A DNA stretch of 42,195 nucleotides from Candidatus Woesearchaeota archaeon. Its GTDB lineage: Archaea; Nanobdellota; Nanobdellia; Woesearchaeales; UBA11576. The DNA is taken from positions 1-42,195 of the forward strand of contig JALWQS010000136.1 of the NCBI GenBank assembly GCA_027083015.1. Reading direction: 5' to 3'. The position numbers were made by a program, and so were the translations under genes. Each line of letters starts with the position of its first letter. Position 1 is the first letter of the stretch. Positions 8,351-15,640 of the stretch are shown piece by piece. The notes beneath the pieces were generated by a model. The model searched no databases, was not told the origin of the DNA, and worked only from the letters and a program-made list of their open reading frames with translations.

Positions 8351-9919
8351 ATGAGGTTGAAGTTGTTTGTTTGGATCTTGTATGTTTTTATTTTAGTCTT
8401 GCCTGTCGTTTTTGCTCAGGATATATTTATCTATGCTGATGGTGGGACTGATCCTTTTGCTATTTCAGGTATCAAGGTTTTGAAGGAGAATTCTTTTTAT
8501 GCTGGTGAGTATCGTTTTACTGGTGATTTTCTTGATAACTCTGTTGTTGCTTTTGATTCTGATGGTAATGTTGTTTATTCTACGCCTCAGGGTTTTCAGG
8601 TGACGACTCTCGGCTTTGATCCTCGTATCTCTTCTATAGCTATCTATAATGGTTCTTATTCTTCTTCTAAGGTTCCTGTTGTTGTCAGGAATGTTTCTTT
8701 CTGTGATAATGATGGTGTTTGTGAGCCTTGTAGTTCTTCTGATTGTGTTTCTATGGAGAGTTCTTTGACTTGCCGTTCTGATTGTCCTTCCGGTAGTTTT
8801 GATGGTTTTTGTGATCAGAAGTCTGATGGTTTTTGTGATCCTGATTGTGATGGTCAGGATATTGACTGTCCTGATTGTGAGCCTTTTTGTGTTTTTGATG
8901 GTGCTTCTTGTGAGGATCTTGGCGGTTCTCAGTGCAGTGATGGCCAGGATTGTATCGGTGGTTATTTTGTCGGCGGTCTTTTTGTTGATGGTGAGCTTGA
9001 TACTTCTTGTTGTGTGGGTGGCCGATGTGGCGACATGGAGGAGTATGTTCTGTCTCAGTACATGATTGATTATCATCCTGAAGCGGTTGATGTTCTTCCT
9101 GAGAATCCTTATAAGGGTAAGTCTTGTAAGTCGCTTGGCGGCGTGATTTGTGGTTGGGCGCAGGATTGTGACGGTACTCCTGTTTATACTTTGGATGAGG
9201 AGTCTGAGGATAATACTGATTCTGATGATGGTCCTTGTTGTATCGGTCGTTGTTATACTCCTGATGATCTTCTTGAGGGTGAGCCTGGTTACTTGGCTAA
9301 GGCTGATGCTGGTAGCGTTCCTTTGTCTGTTGTTTCTGAGCAGGATACTGTCAGGTCTGAACCTTTGAGGCGTGAGGTCTCTCCTGATTTTAACGATAGG
9401 CTTTCTCCTGAGGAGCGTGCTGCTTTGGATTCTCGTGATCTTGAGTTTTCTCCTGATGGTGATGTTTTGTTGCCTGTTGATCCTGATTCTGATCCTAAGA
9501 ACATGACTGAAGAGCTTGATTTTATCGCTCTTAAGAATGATTCTTTTGTTGCTAATGCTGAAGACGAAGTTGTTGAGGATAAGAAGGTTGAGGAAGAACA
9601 GGAACAGGAATCTTTTGAAGCGTCTGCTTTGGGTTTTGATCCTTTGAGTTTTATCCTGGCTCTTGTCGGCGTTCTTCTTTTGGTTGTTTCTTCTGTCGTT
9701 ATCTGGCGTGTGCGTGAGAAGCGCAATCCTTCTTCTGCTGTTTCTTCTAATGTGGATCTTCAGGCACATATTGATTCTTTGTTGTCTCAGGGTTTGTCTT
9801 ATGTTCAGGTCCAGAAGTCTTTGGTTGAGCGAGGTTTTGCTCCTAAACTGGTCTCTGATGAGATCAGGAAGAATTATTATACTAAGAAGCGTCTTGCTTC
9901 TCAGGGTAAAGTGGTTTGA
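8351..9919 (+). CDS. Cys-rich single-pass membrane protein, paralogue of the 5497 protein
   Basis: The 522-residue protein has a clean signal peptide (about 1-23, ending VVFAQ), an outer N-terminal domain, a Cys-rich core nearly superimposable on that of the 5497 protein (CDNDGVCEPC, CDPDCDG, CPDCEPFC, CEDLGG), then an extra second copy of the LGG-C-DC-CCIG module (CKSLGGVICG ... CCIGRCY). A long acidic spacer (about 320-415) leads to one transmembrane helix (about 424-447) and a cytoplasmic tail that again matches the paralogue (KSLVERGFAPKLV). The ATG follows GGTG at a short distance. It lies between the M15/C39 enzyme and the SLT protein and overlaps the latter by one base. Role unknown; an anchor or sensor for the secreted partner is a reasonable guess. 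Confidence 0.8.
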   Translation: MRLKLFVWILYVFILVLPVVFAQDIFIYADGGTDPFAISGIKVLKENSFYAGEYRFTGDFLDNSVVAFDSDGNVVYSTPQGFQVTTLGFDPRISSIAIYNGSYSSSKVPVVVRNVSFCDNDGVCEPCSSSDCVSMESSLTCRSDCPSGSFDGFCDQKSDGFCDPDCDGQDIDCPDCEPFCVFDGASCEDLGGSQCSDGQDCIGGYFVGGLFVDGELDTSCCVGGRCGDMEEYVLSQYMIDYHPEAVDVLPENPYKGKSCKSLGGVICGWAQDCDGTPVYTLDEESEDNTDSDDGPCCIGRCYTPDDLLEGEPGYLAKADAGSVPLSVVSEQDTVRSEPLRREVSPDFNDRLSPEERAALDSRDLEFSPDGDVLLPVDPDSDPKNMTEELDFIALKNDSFVANAEDEVVEDKKVEEEQEQESFEASALGFDPLSFILALVGVLLLVVSSVVIWRVREKRNPSSAVSSNVDLQAHIDSLLSQGLSYVQVQKSLVERGFAPKLVSDEIRKNYYTKKRLASQGKVV

Positions 9920-12639
9920 TGATGATTAAGCTGATGGATGTTCGGATGGGGAACGGGTTTTTTCTCGTTAGAGGTCTTTTGGTCTTTTTCATCTTCTTGG
10001 TTTTCTTCTCTCTTCTTCCTCTTGTTTCTGCTCAGGTTGTCACTGCTGATCTTAATCCTTCTAAGTCTTCTGGTGGTGCTGTCACTGCTCTTTATTGTAA
10101 GGGTGCTGATATGTCTAAGCTTGCTGACACTTCTTTTAAGCGGTGTGCTCGTTTTATGCCTAAGGTTATGGAGTATTATAAGAAGTATGGTCTTGACCAG
10201 CTTGGTGTTGATCCTTTGCAGCTCACTACTGTGATGTTTTACGAGTCTGGTTGTCATACTCGTGAGGAGATGAAGGCTTGGCAGGATAAGTATAAAGGCA
10301 CTGGTAAGGATTTTTATCGTACTTGGCAGGGCGGTCCTTTTCAGGTTGATGATCCTTGTTGGAAGTATTATAATAAGGGTGATAAGTGTCCTACTCTTGA
10401 TATTCAGCTTGAGGAGGGTGTTAAGGAGTATAAGCAGAAGTTTACTCAGGTTAAGAAGTATGCTGAGAGTAAGGGTGTTTCTTTGAAGCCTGAAGAGATC
10501 ACTTGGTTAATCTGGTTTTCTTATAATAGGGGTATTGCTACCAGTAACCTTGCTATCCGTAACATGGCTAAGGGTATGACTATCCAACAGGCTACTGATG
10601 AGGCTTGTCAGTGTTATTATGGCACTAAGGATGGTAAGGTCGCTCCTTGTCGTCCTAAGTCTGGTTGGAATAAGTATAAGCCTTGGTGTACTCATACTGG
10701 TTCTCTTGGTATCCAGTATGCTGGTCGTCTGTGGGAGGGTTATAAGAAGAATTGTGAGAAGTTGGGCGGTTCTTTGGATTCTGGTCCCGTTTCTTTTGCT
10801 GGTTTCCAGCCGGGTGCTTCTGGTGCTGGTGTTTCTGGTTCTGCTGGTTCTTCCGGTGTTTCTCTTGGTCGTCCTTCTCGTCCTGAACATCCTGCTTTTT
10901 CTGTTCCTTTTTCTTTGGATCCTTCTTTTAAGGTCTCTCTTCCTTATGATTTTTCTGTTTATGAGAATATCACTAAGGTTTTGCCCAGGCTTGAGCATTG
11001 CCTTGCGGATATTGATTGTATCTCTCAGAATATCTCTATTATCGAGTCTGAGATGCCTGGTTTTGATTGGATGGCTAAGGAGGGCGGTAATATTCTTACT
11101 AAGGATTTGGATGTTTTTCCTGAGTGGTATAAGTGGGAGCGTTATTGTGAGCCTCCTGATCTTAATGCTTTGACTTCTTTGGCTGAAGCCATCTCTGAAT
11201 GTTTGCGTTCTCCTGAGAAGGATTGTGTCTGTAAGTATGATATTCCTATCGCTGGTGAGAAGTCTAAGTCTGCTGGCGGTCTTCTTGATCTTTTGACTAC
11301 TTTTGGTTTTTCTTCTTTTTCTGCTCCTAAGACTGAGTGGAAGAGCCGTAAGATCGCTCTTAGGAATTCTGGCGGTAATGTTGTTCTTTCTTTGAAGGAA
11401 CCTTCTGATCCTGATGTTAAGCCTCAGGTCGTTGATAATGCTCATCTTATAAGGTTGGATCATAGTTTGCAGTCGCTTTTTGCTCAGTGGTATGGTGATA
11501 AGGATGTTTTATGGTATTCTTCTGATGATAGTGGTAAGTCTTTGGATATCTTTAAGCAGGGTGCCAGGAATTTTTCTATCTTTGCTGGTGGTGAGGCTCC
11601 TTCTCAGAAGGTTTGTAAGCTTAATAATCGTATTGTCAAGTTTTGTGTTGTTAGTGATAAGAAGTTTACTGCTTATGATGCTAAGAAGAACCGTTTTGGT
11701 ATCATGAATATTGCTGTTAAGTTCGCTTATCTTTTTAAGTCTAAGATTTCTGATGTTAAGAATCTTGTTATCAGTGATGCTAAGCTCGCTCAGGATAAGG
11801 TTGTTGTTTCTTGGGATGAGATGATCTCTTCAGATGTTACCAGATATACTCTTTATGTCTCTTCTAATGTTTCTCTTAAGAAGTGGATGGAGGATAAGGA
11901 TCCTTCTGATGTTCGTTCTGAGATTGAATCTTTGCCTGATACCAGGGTTTTGGATTTTGAGGTTTCTTCTAAACAGTCTATCTTTGATCTGCGTTGGCCT
12001 CTTGTTCCTGTCTGTAATGTTTCTTCTCAGACTTGTGTTCCTGAGTTTCCTTTGATCACTAAGGTTCAGGGCGGTCCTTCTTCTGTTCAGCTTATGGATG
12101 ATACTCTTTATTATGTTGAGGCTCTTAAGAAGTATTTTGTCATTCTTCCTGATGTTAAGGATGGTGTTCCTTACACTTTTGCTATTACCGCGACTGATAC
12201 TGATGGTCAGGAGTCTCCTGTTTTTTCTTTTCCTAAGTCTTTTTCTTATTCTGCTGATGATCTTCCTCCTGCTTTACCTTCTTTCTCTGCAGGTACTGGT
12301 CCTGATGGTCTGCAATTGATCATTGATACTCCTACTATGAATCTTGATGGTTCTGATCTTAACCAGTCTGATCTTTTGTGGTATCGTGCTTATTGTTTTG
12401 ATCCTGATTCTGAGGTTATTGACTTGTCTGGTGCTTTCCCGACTTCTAATACTGTGAAGTATAAGGATGGCGATCTGTCTTCTACTTTGATGGTCAGTTA
12501 TGATGAGTGTGATCCTCATAAGAAAGGTTCTGCTTATGTTGTGGTTGTCGCTTCTGATAAGGATCGTCAGGAGTTTAAGGGTCTGCTTGATCCGTCTTTT
12601 GTCCAGAAGGTTATCATTCCTGTTTCTCGTAAGAAGTGA
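9919..12639 (+). CDS. secreted lysozyme-like (SLT transglycosylase fold) protein with beta-rich C-terminus
   Basis: About 906 residues. A signal peptide (about 1-38, ending PLVSAQ) is followed by a domain at about 55-285 with the order of SLT motifs: catalytic-type Glu109 in MFYESG, GPFQVD in place of the usual GLMQI, YNRG near residue 195 and a final YAGRLWEGY helix. Several Cys residues probably form disulfides. A Gly/Ser/Pro linker leads to about 580 residues of mixed, largely beta sequence, including fibronectin-III-like strands towards the end (KVVVSWDEM ... VTRYTLYV; TFAITATDTDGQ). In bacteria this fold cuts the glycan of peptidoglycan, which archaea lack, so the target may be a bacterial wall or another glycan. 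The ATG overlaps the previous stop (TGATG). Confidence 0.75.
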   Translation: MMIKLMDVRMGNGFFLVRGLLVFFIFLVFFSLLPLVSAQVVTADLNPSKSSGGAVTALYCKGADMSKLADTSFKRCARFMPKVMEYYKKYGLDQLGVDPLQLTTVMFYESGCHTREEMKAWQDKYKGTGKDFYRTWQGGPFQVDDPCWKYYNKGDKCPTLDIQLEEGVKEYKQKFTQVKKYAESKGVSLKPEEITWLIWFSYNRGIATSNLAIRNMAKGMTIQQATDEACQCYYGTKDGKVAPCRPKSGWNKYKPWCTHTGSLGIQYAGRLWEGYKKNCEKLGGSLDSGPVSFAGFQPGASGAGVSGSAGSSGVSLGRPSRPEHPAFSVPFSLDPSFKVSLPYDFSVYENITKVLPRLEHCLADIDCISQNISIIESEMPGFDWMAKEGGNILTKDLDVFPEWYKWERYCEPPDLNALTSLAEAISECLRSPEKDCVCKYDIPIAGEKSKSAGGLLDLLTTFGFSSFSAPKTEWKSRKIALRNSGGNVVLSLKEPSDPDVKPQVVDNAHLIRLDHSLQSLFAQWYGDKDVLWYSSDDSGKSLDIFKQGARNFSIFAGGEAPSQKVCKLNNRIVKFCVVSDKKFTAYDAKKNRFGIMNIAVKFAYLFKSKISDVKNLVISDAKLAQDKVVVSWDEMISSDVTRYTLYVSSNVSLKKWMEDKDPSDVRSEIESLPDTRVLDFEVSSKQSIFDLRWPLVPVCNVSSQTCVPEFPLITKVQGGPSSVQLMDDTLYYVEALKKYFVILPDVKDGVPYTFAITATDTDGQESPVFSFPKSFSYSADDLPPALPSFSAGTGPDGLQLIIDTPTMNLDGSDLNQSDLLWYRAYCFDPDSEVIDLSGAFPTSNTVKYKDGDLSSTLMVSYDECDPHKKGSAYVVVVASDKDRQEFKGLLDPSFVQKVIIPVSRKK

Positions 12640-12643
12640 GGTT

Positions 12644-14347
12644 TTATTCTTCTTTGTTTTTTCTTGATAGTTGTATCAGCAGTACGAAGAGGAATCCTGC
12701 TGCTGGTATTGTAAGTACTGGTATTGCTATGAGTTTCCATGATGTTTCTGGTTTTTCGTGTGAGAATGCTATTGTTTCTGTTTGTTTGTATGCTTCTTTG
12801 TGTTCTCCTTTCAGTTCGTACATGATCTCTTTTCCTTCGTTGAGTTCTGCGAAGTGCCATGCTACTAATGGGTCTTCTTCTATGATCTTTGGTTGTATCG
12901 TGAATGTTATCTCATTGGCGTTTTTTGCGAGTGTTTTTGGTATTTCTTCGTATATCCATACGTCTTTCATCGGTTTTTCTATGTTTATCTTGACGCTCAT
13001 TATTGTTTTTCCTTGGCTTATGTGCGATTCTTTTTTTATCTTGATCTTGTCTTTTGTTCTTCTGTAGTCTTTTAGTGCTTTTTGGAATTCGTTGTTGTTT
13101 TCTCCGTATTGGTCTTCTAATGCTTTTTTTAGCAGTAGTTCTTTTTTTTGTTCTTTTGGTGTTGGGCATCCTTCGTCTGTTTGTCCGTCGCAGTCGTCGT
13201 CCAGATAGTTTCCGCATATCTCCTCTGTCGGTCCTTTGGCGTCGCATCCTGTCCATTTTCCGTTTTGGCAGTGTTCTTTTCCTTCTCTGCATGCTCCTTT
13301 GTTTGTTCCGCATGGTCTTGTCAGCAGTTCATCCACTCTTAGGTTGCAGTTGTTGTCTTTTCCGTCGCATTTTTCTTTTGCGTTGTAGTGTATTTCTGGG
13401 TCGTTGTCGTTGCAGTCTTCTCCTGCTTGGCAGTTTATTCCGTATCCGTCGTTATCGTTGTCTATGCAGGGTCTTGTTGGCACTATTGGTTTTCCTTTTG
13501 TTTCTTCTTGTTCTTTCGGTTCTTTTTGTGCCTGTTCTTTTGTTTCTTCTTGCTCTTGTTTTATCTCTTCTGTTGTCGGTTCTGGGTATTCGCATCCTTC
13601 GTCTGTTTCTCCGTCGCAGTCATCGTCTATGTTGTTTCCGCATTGTTCTTTTTCAGGCCATACTGCTCCTGTGCATTCTCCCCATTGTCCGTTCTTGCAG
13701 GTTTGTGTTCCGTATTGGCATGCTCCTGTATCTGTTGTTCCGCATTGTTGTTCTTCTCCGTCTGTGCATGCGCATCCTTCGTCTGTTTCTCCGTTGCAGT
13801 TGTTGTCTTTTCCGTCGCAGATTTCTGGTTGTGGTGTTATTGCTGTACATCCTGTCCATGTTCCTTGTTGGCAGGTTTCTTCTCCGTACCTGCATTCTCC
13901 TGTCTCGCTTGTTCCGCATTGTCTTGTCAGTCCTTCGTCTGTCTGGTAGTTGCAGTTGTCGTCTTTTCCGTTGCATACTTCTTCTGCTCCTGGGTTGATG
14001 TTTGGGTTTTGGTCGTTGCAGTCGCTTACGAGTGTGTATCCGTCATGGTCTTCGTCTGTGCAGCTTGGGTTTGTTGCGCAGTCTGTGTCTTCGCAGTCTG
14101 TTTTTCCGTCGCAGTCGTTGTCTGTGTTGTCTCCGCAATTATTTTCTGTGTCTGGTTGGCTGCATGGGTACCACTCTGAGCATCCTCCTTCGCATAGTGT
14201 GTATCTTGTTTGTGTTCCTCCGCACCCGCAGTCTCTTATTACTGGTGTGCATTTGGGTTCGTAGTCGCATGTTTGCGCGTGTATTAGTTTTGGTATGCTT
14301 ATTAGTGATAGAATTAGTATTATTGTTATGAGTGCCTCTTTTTTCAT
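12644..14347 (-). CDS. MopE-like Cys/Asp repeat surface protein
   Basis: The 567-residue protein has a signal peptide (about 1-25, ending LIHAQ), a repetitive Cys/Asp-rich ectodomain and a C-terminal transmembrane helix (about 537-558) with a short basic tail. Six copies of the motif C-(G/D/N)-x4-D-x-C-x4-D (for example CDGKDNNCNGETDEGC) match the putative metal-binding repeat of MopE-type proteins. Two are preceded by the longer Asp-rich form (DNDNDGYGINCQAGEDCND). Three copies of a second repeat (CGT-TG-C-YG-C-G-W-C) alternate with them. An EQ/KE-rich linker splits the repeats at about 255-290. It ends 4 bases from the convergent gene at 9919-12639. Calcium or copper binding and a structural surface role are inferred from the family. 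Confidence 0.8.
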   Translation of the reverse strand: MKKEALITIILILSLISIPKLIHAQTCDYEPKCTPVIRDCGCGGTQTRYTLCEGGCSEWYPCSQPDTENNCGDNTDNDCDGKTDCEDTDCATNPSCTDEDHDGYTLVSDCNDQNPNINPGAEEVCNGKDDNCNYQTDEGLTRQCGTSETGECRYGEETCQQGTWTGCTAITPQPEICDGKDNNCNGETDEGCACTDGEEQQCGTTDTGACQYGTQTCKNGQWGECTGAVWPEKEQCGNNIDDDCDGETDEGCEYPEPTTEEIKQEQEETKEQAQKEPKEQEETKGKPIVPTRPCIDNDNDGYGINCQAGEDCNDNDPEIHYNAKEKCDGKDNNCNLRVDELLTRPCGTNKGACREGKEHCQNGKWTGCDAKGPTEEICGNYLDDDCDGQTDEGCPTPKEQKKELLLKKALEDQYGENNNEFQKALKDYRRTKDKIKIKKESHISQGKTIMSVKINIEKPMKDVWIYEEIPKTLAKNANEITFTIQPKIIEEDPLVAWHFAELNEGKEIMYELKGEHKEAYKQTETIAFSHEKPETSWKLIAIPVLTIPAAGFLFVLLIQLSRKNKEE

Positions 14348-14370
14348 TTTCTTTTCTCGTTGTTTTTCTC

Positions 14371-14382
14371 TTTTATATTATT
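14371..14382 (-). promoter_or_regulatory. TATA-box candidate for the MopE-like gene
   Basis: On the minus strand AATAATATAAAA is centred about 29 bases upstream of the ATG at 14347. Transcription would begin at or next to the start codon, giving a leaderless mRNA. Confidence 0.5.
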
Positions 14383-14480
14383 TGTGTAAATGTTTGTTCT
14401 TTTTGTTTTGCTTTTTTTGTTTTGTTTTTAAAGGGTTTTTCGGACTATTTAAAAAGGCCTGATTAACTACTTCAAAGTAA

Positions 14481-14504
14481 CGAAAAACGAAACATTTATA
14501 AATA
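14481..14504 (+). promoter_or_regulatory. BRE/TATA promoter for the lipoprotein gene at 14555
   Basis: A purine-rich BRE-like tract (CGAAAAACGAAAC, 14481-14493) directly precedes TTTATAAATA (14495-14504). Predicted transcription starts near 14525 and leaves a leader with a good GGAGGGATG ribosome site. A second TATA-like stretch (TATTTAAAAA near 14446) could be a weaker alternative. Confidence 0.65.
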
Positions 14505-14554
14505 AGTTCTTCTTTTACCTTTTCTATCACAATTAAACCCGGAGGGATGTAAAT

Positions 14555-15604
14555 ATGAGTCTTTGGAAAAAAATTGGTTTGCCTTTGGCATTTGCTGCTG
14601 GTCTTTTGAGTTATACTGGTTGCAGCGATGATGCTTCTAACAATAATAACAACGAGAATAATCCTGTGGCTGCTTTTGATGTTAATTCTGTCAGTCCTTC
14701 TGATGGCGATCACATCAACGGGCCTGTAGACTTCCATTTCGTTGTTCCTGAGGTTGATCCTGATTATCAGGGTTCTGTGGATGGTTCTGTTACTGTTACT
14801 GGTGATAATGGCACTCCTGATGATCCTTCTGATGATACCACTAAAGAAGTTTTTAATGATTCTGTAGTTTCTGGTCAGGGCGTCACTGTAAATGTTGATC
14901 CTGAAACGGTTCTTGATAGGCCTGCTAAGGATGGCGAGACTTTTACTCTGGATGCCATAGTTTCAGCTTCTGACGCTCCGGCTCCTAACTCTCAAGAACT
15001 GACCATAAACCTGACCTACGACAAACCAGCTCAGAAATCAATAAGAGTGAAGAGATGTGATGTCGATGGTTCATTTGTTGGTGCGGCTTTAGGCATCACT
15101 TGTTATTGTGAGAGTGATAATGGTCCTGTTACTGGTTGGAACCTTGACAGTGATCTTGATAATGCTATAATAACAGCAAGTGGAGCAATAACAAGGTCAG
15201 AACTGACTCAGAGTGATGTTGGTCTTCATACCTATAATGTTACCTGCTCTAACGATTCTGAGACGAGTGATGTTTATTCCTTTACTGTTCCTGTTGATGA
15301 ACATAAATCTTTTGTTAATCTTCATTGCGGTGATGGTACTGAGAATGCTTTGTATCTTCCTGAGACTACTGTTGATGCTGTCGCTTCTGCCTGTGGTCAG
15401 GGTTTTGATCCTAATAACAAACCCAATACAAGCTCAGATCCTAATTACATCTTGGATGTTGATCCTTCTTGCATCCCTAGTGTGGATGCTAATCTTAATC
15501 CTGATGAGAGGAAAGCGCAGGAGAACTATAATAATGGGACGACGATCAATGATGTCTATAATAGTTGCACTGTTGATTTTGCTCAGGTAAGATACGCCAA
15601 ATAA
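14555..15604 (+). CDS. predicted lipoprotein with Ig-like domains
   Basis: The 349-residue protein has a lipoprotein-type signal: basic MSLWKK, a short hydrophobic stretch and a lipobox (LLSYTGC, Cys at about 23). A low-complexity Asp/Asn linker (DDASNNNNNENN) follows. Two beta-rich, probably immunoglobulin-like repeats come next (about 45-150 and 155-250), then a Cys-containing C-terminal region (about 255-349). GGAGG at 14541-14545 sets the start. It has its own BRE/TATA promoter and is the only plus-strand gene within the surface-protein block, so it is probably expressed separately. Several codons in the middle (ATA, AGA) differ from the T-ending codons common in the plus-strand genes. 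No enzyme motif was seen. Confidence 0.8.
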   Translation: MSLWKKIGLPLAFAAGLLSYTGCSDDASNNNNNENNPVAAFDVNSVSPSDGDHINGPVDFHFVVPEVDPDYQGSVDGSVTVTGDNGTPDDPSDDTTKEVFNDSVVSGQGVTVNVDPETVLDRPAKDGETFTLDAIVSASDAPAPNSQELTINLTYDKPAQKSIRVKRCDVDGSFVGAALGITCYCESDNGPVTGWNLDSDLDNAIITASGAITRSELTQSDVGLHTYNVTCSNDSETSDVYSFTVPVDEHKSFVNLHCGDGTENALYLPETTVDAVASACGQGFDPNNKPNTSSDPNYILDVDPSCIPSVDANLNPDERKAQENYNNGTTINDVYNSCTVDFAQVRYAK

Positions 15605-15640
15605 GTCTTTTAATATCTTATTCTTTTATTTTATGTTATC
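15605..15640 (+). terminator. T-rich terminator candidate
   Basis: Several T runs (TCTTTTAATATCTTATTCTT) follow the stop codon, as in archaeal T-tract termination. The convergent gene ends at 15631, so the signal runs into its 3' end. Confidence 0.35.

Noticed and set aside
8465..9769. 434-codon minus-strand open frame
   Set aside because: Shadow of the Cys-rich membrane protein; low-complexity composition and no ribosome site.
9916..9918. TTG as start of the SLT gene
   Set aside because: ATG at 9919 follows directly and overlaps the previous stop in the usual coupled manner.
13054..13998. Plus-strand Cys/Leu/Phe-rich frames within the MopE-like gene
   Set aside because: They are the complement of Asp/Cys repeats of the real minus-strand gene.
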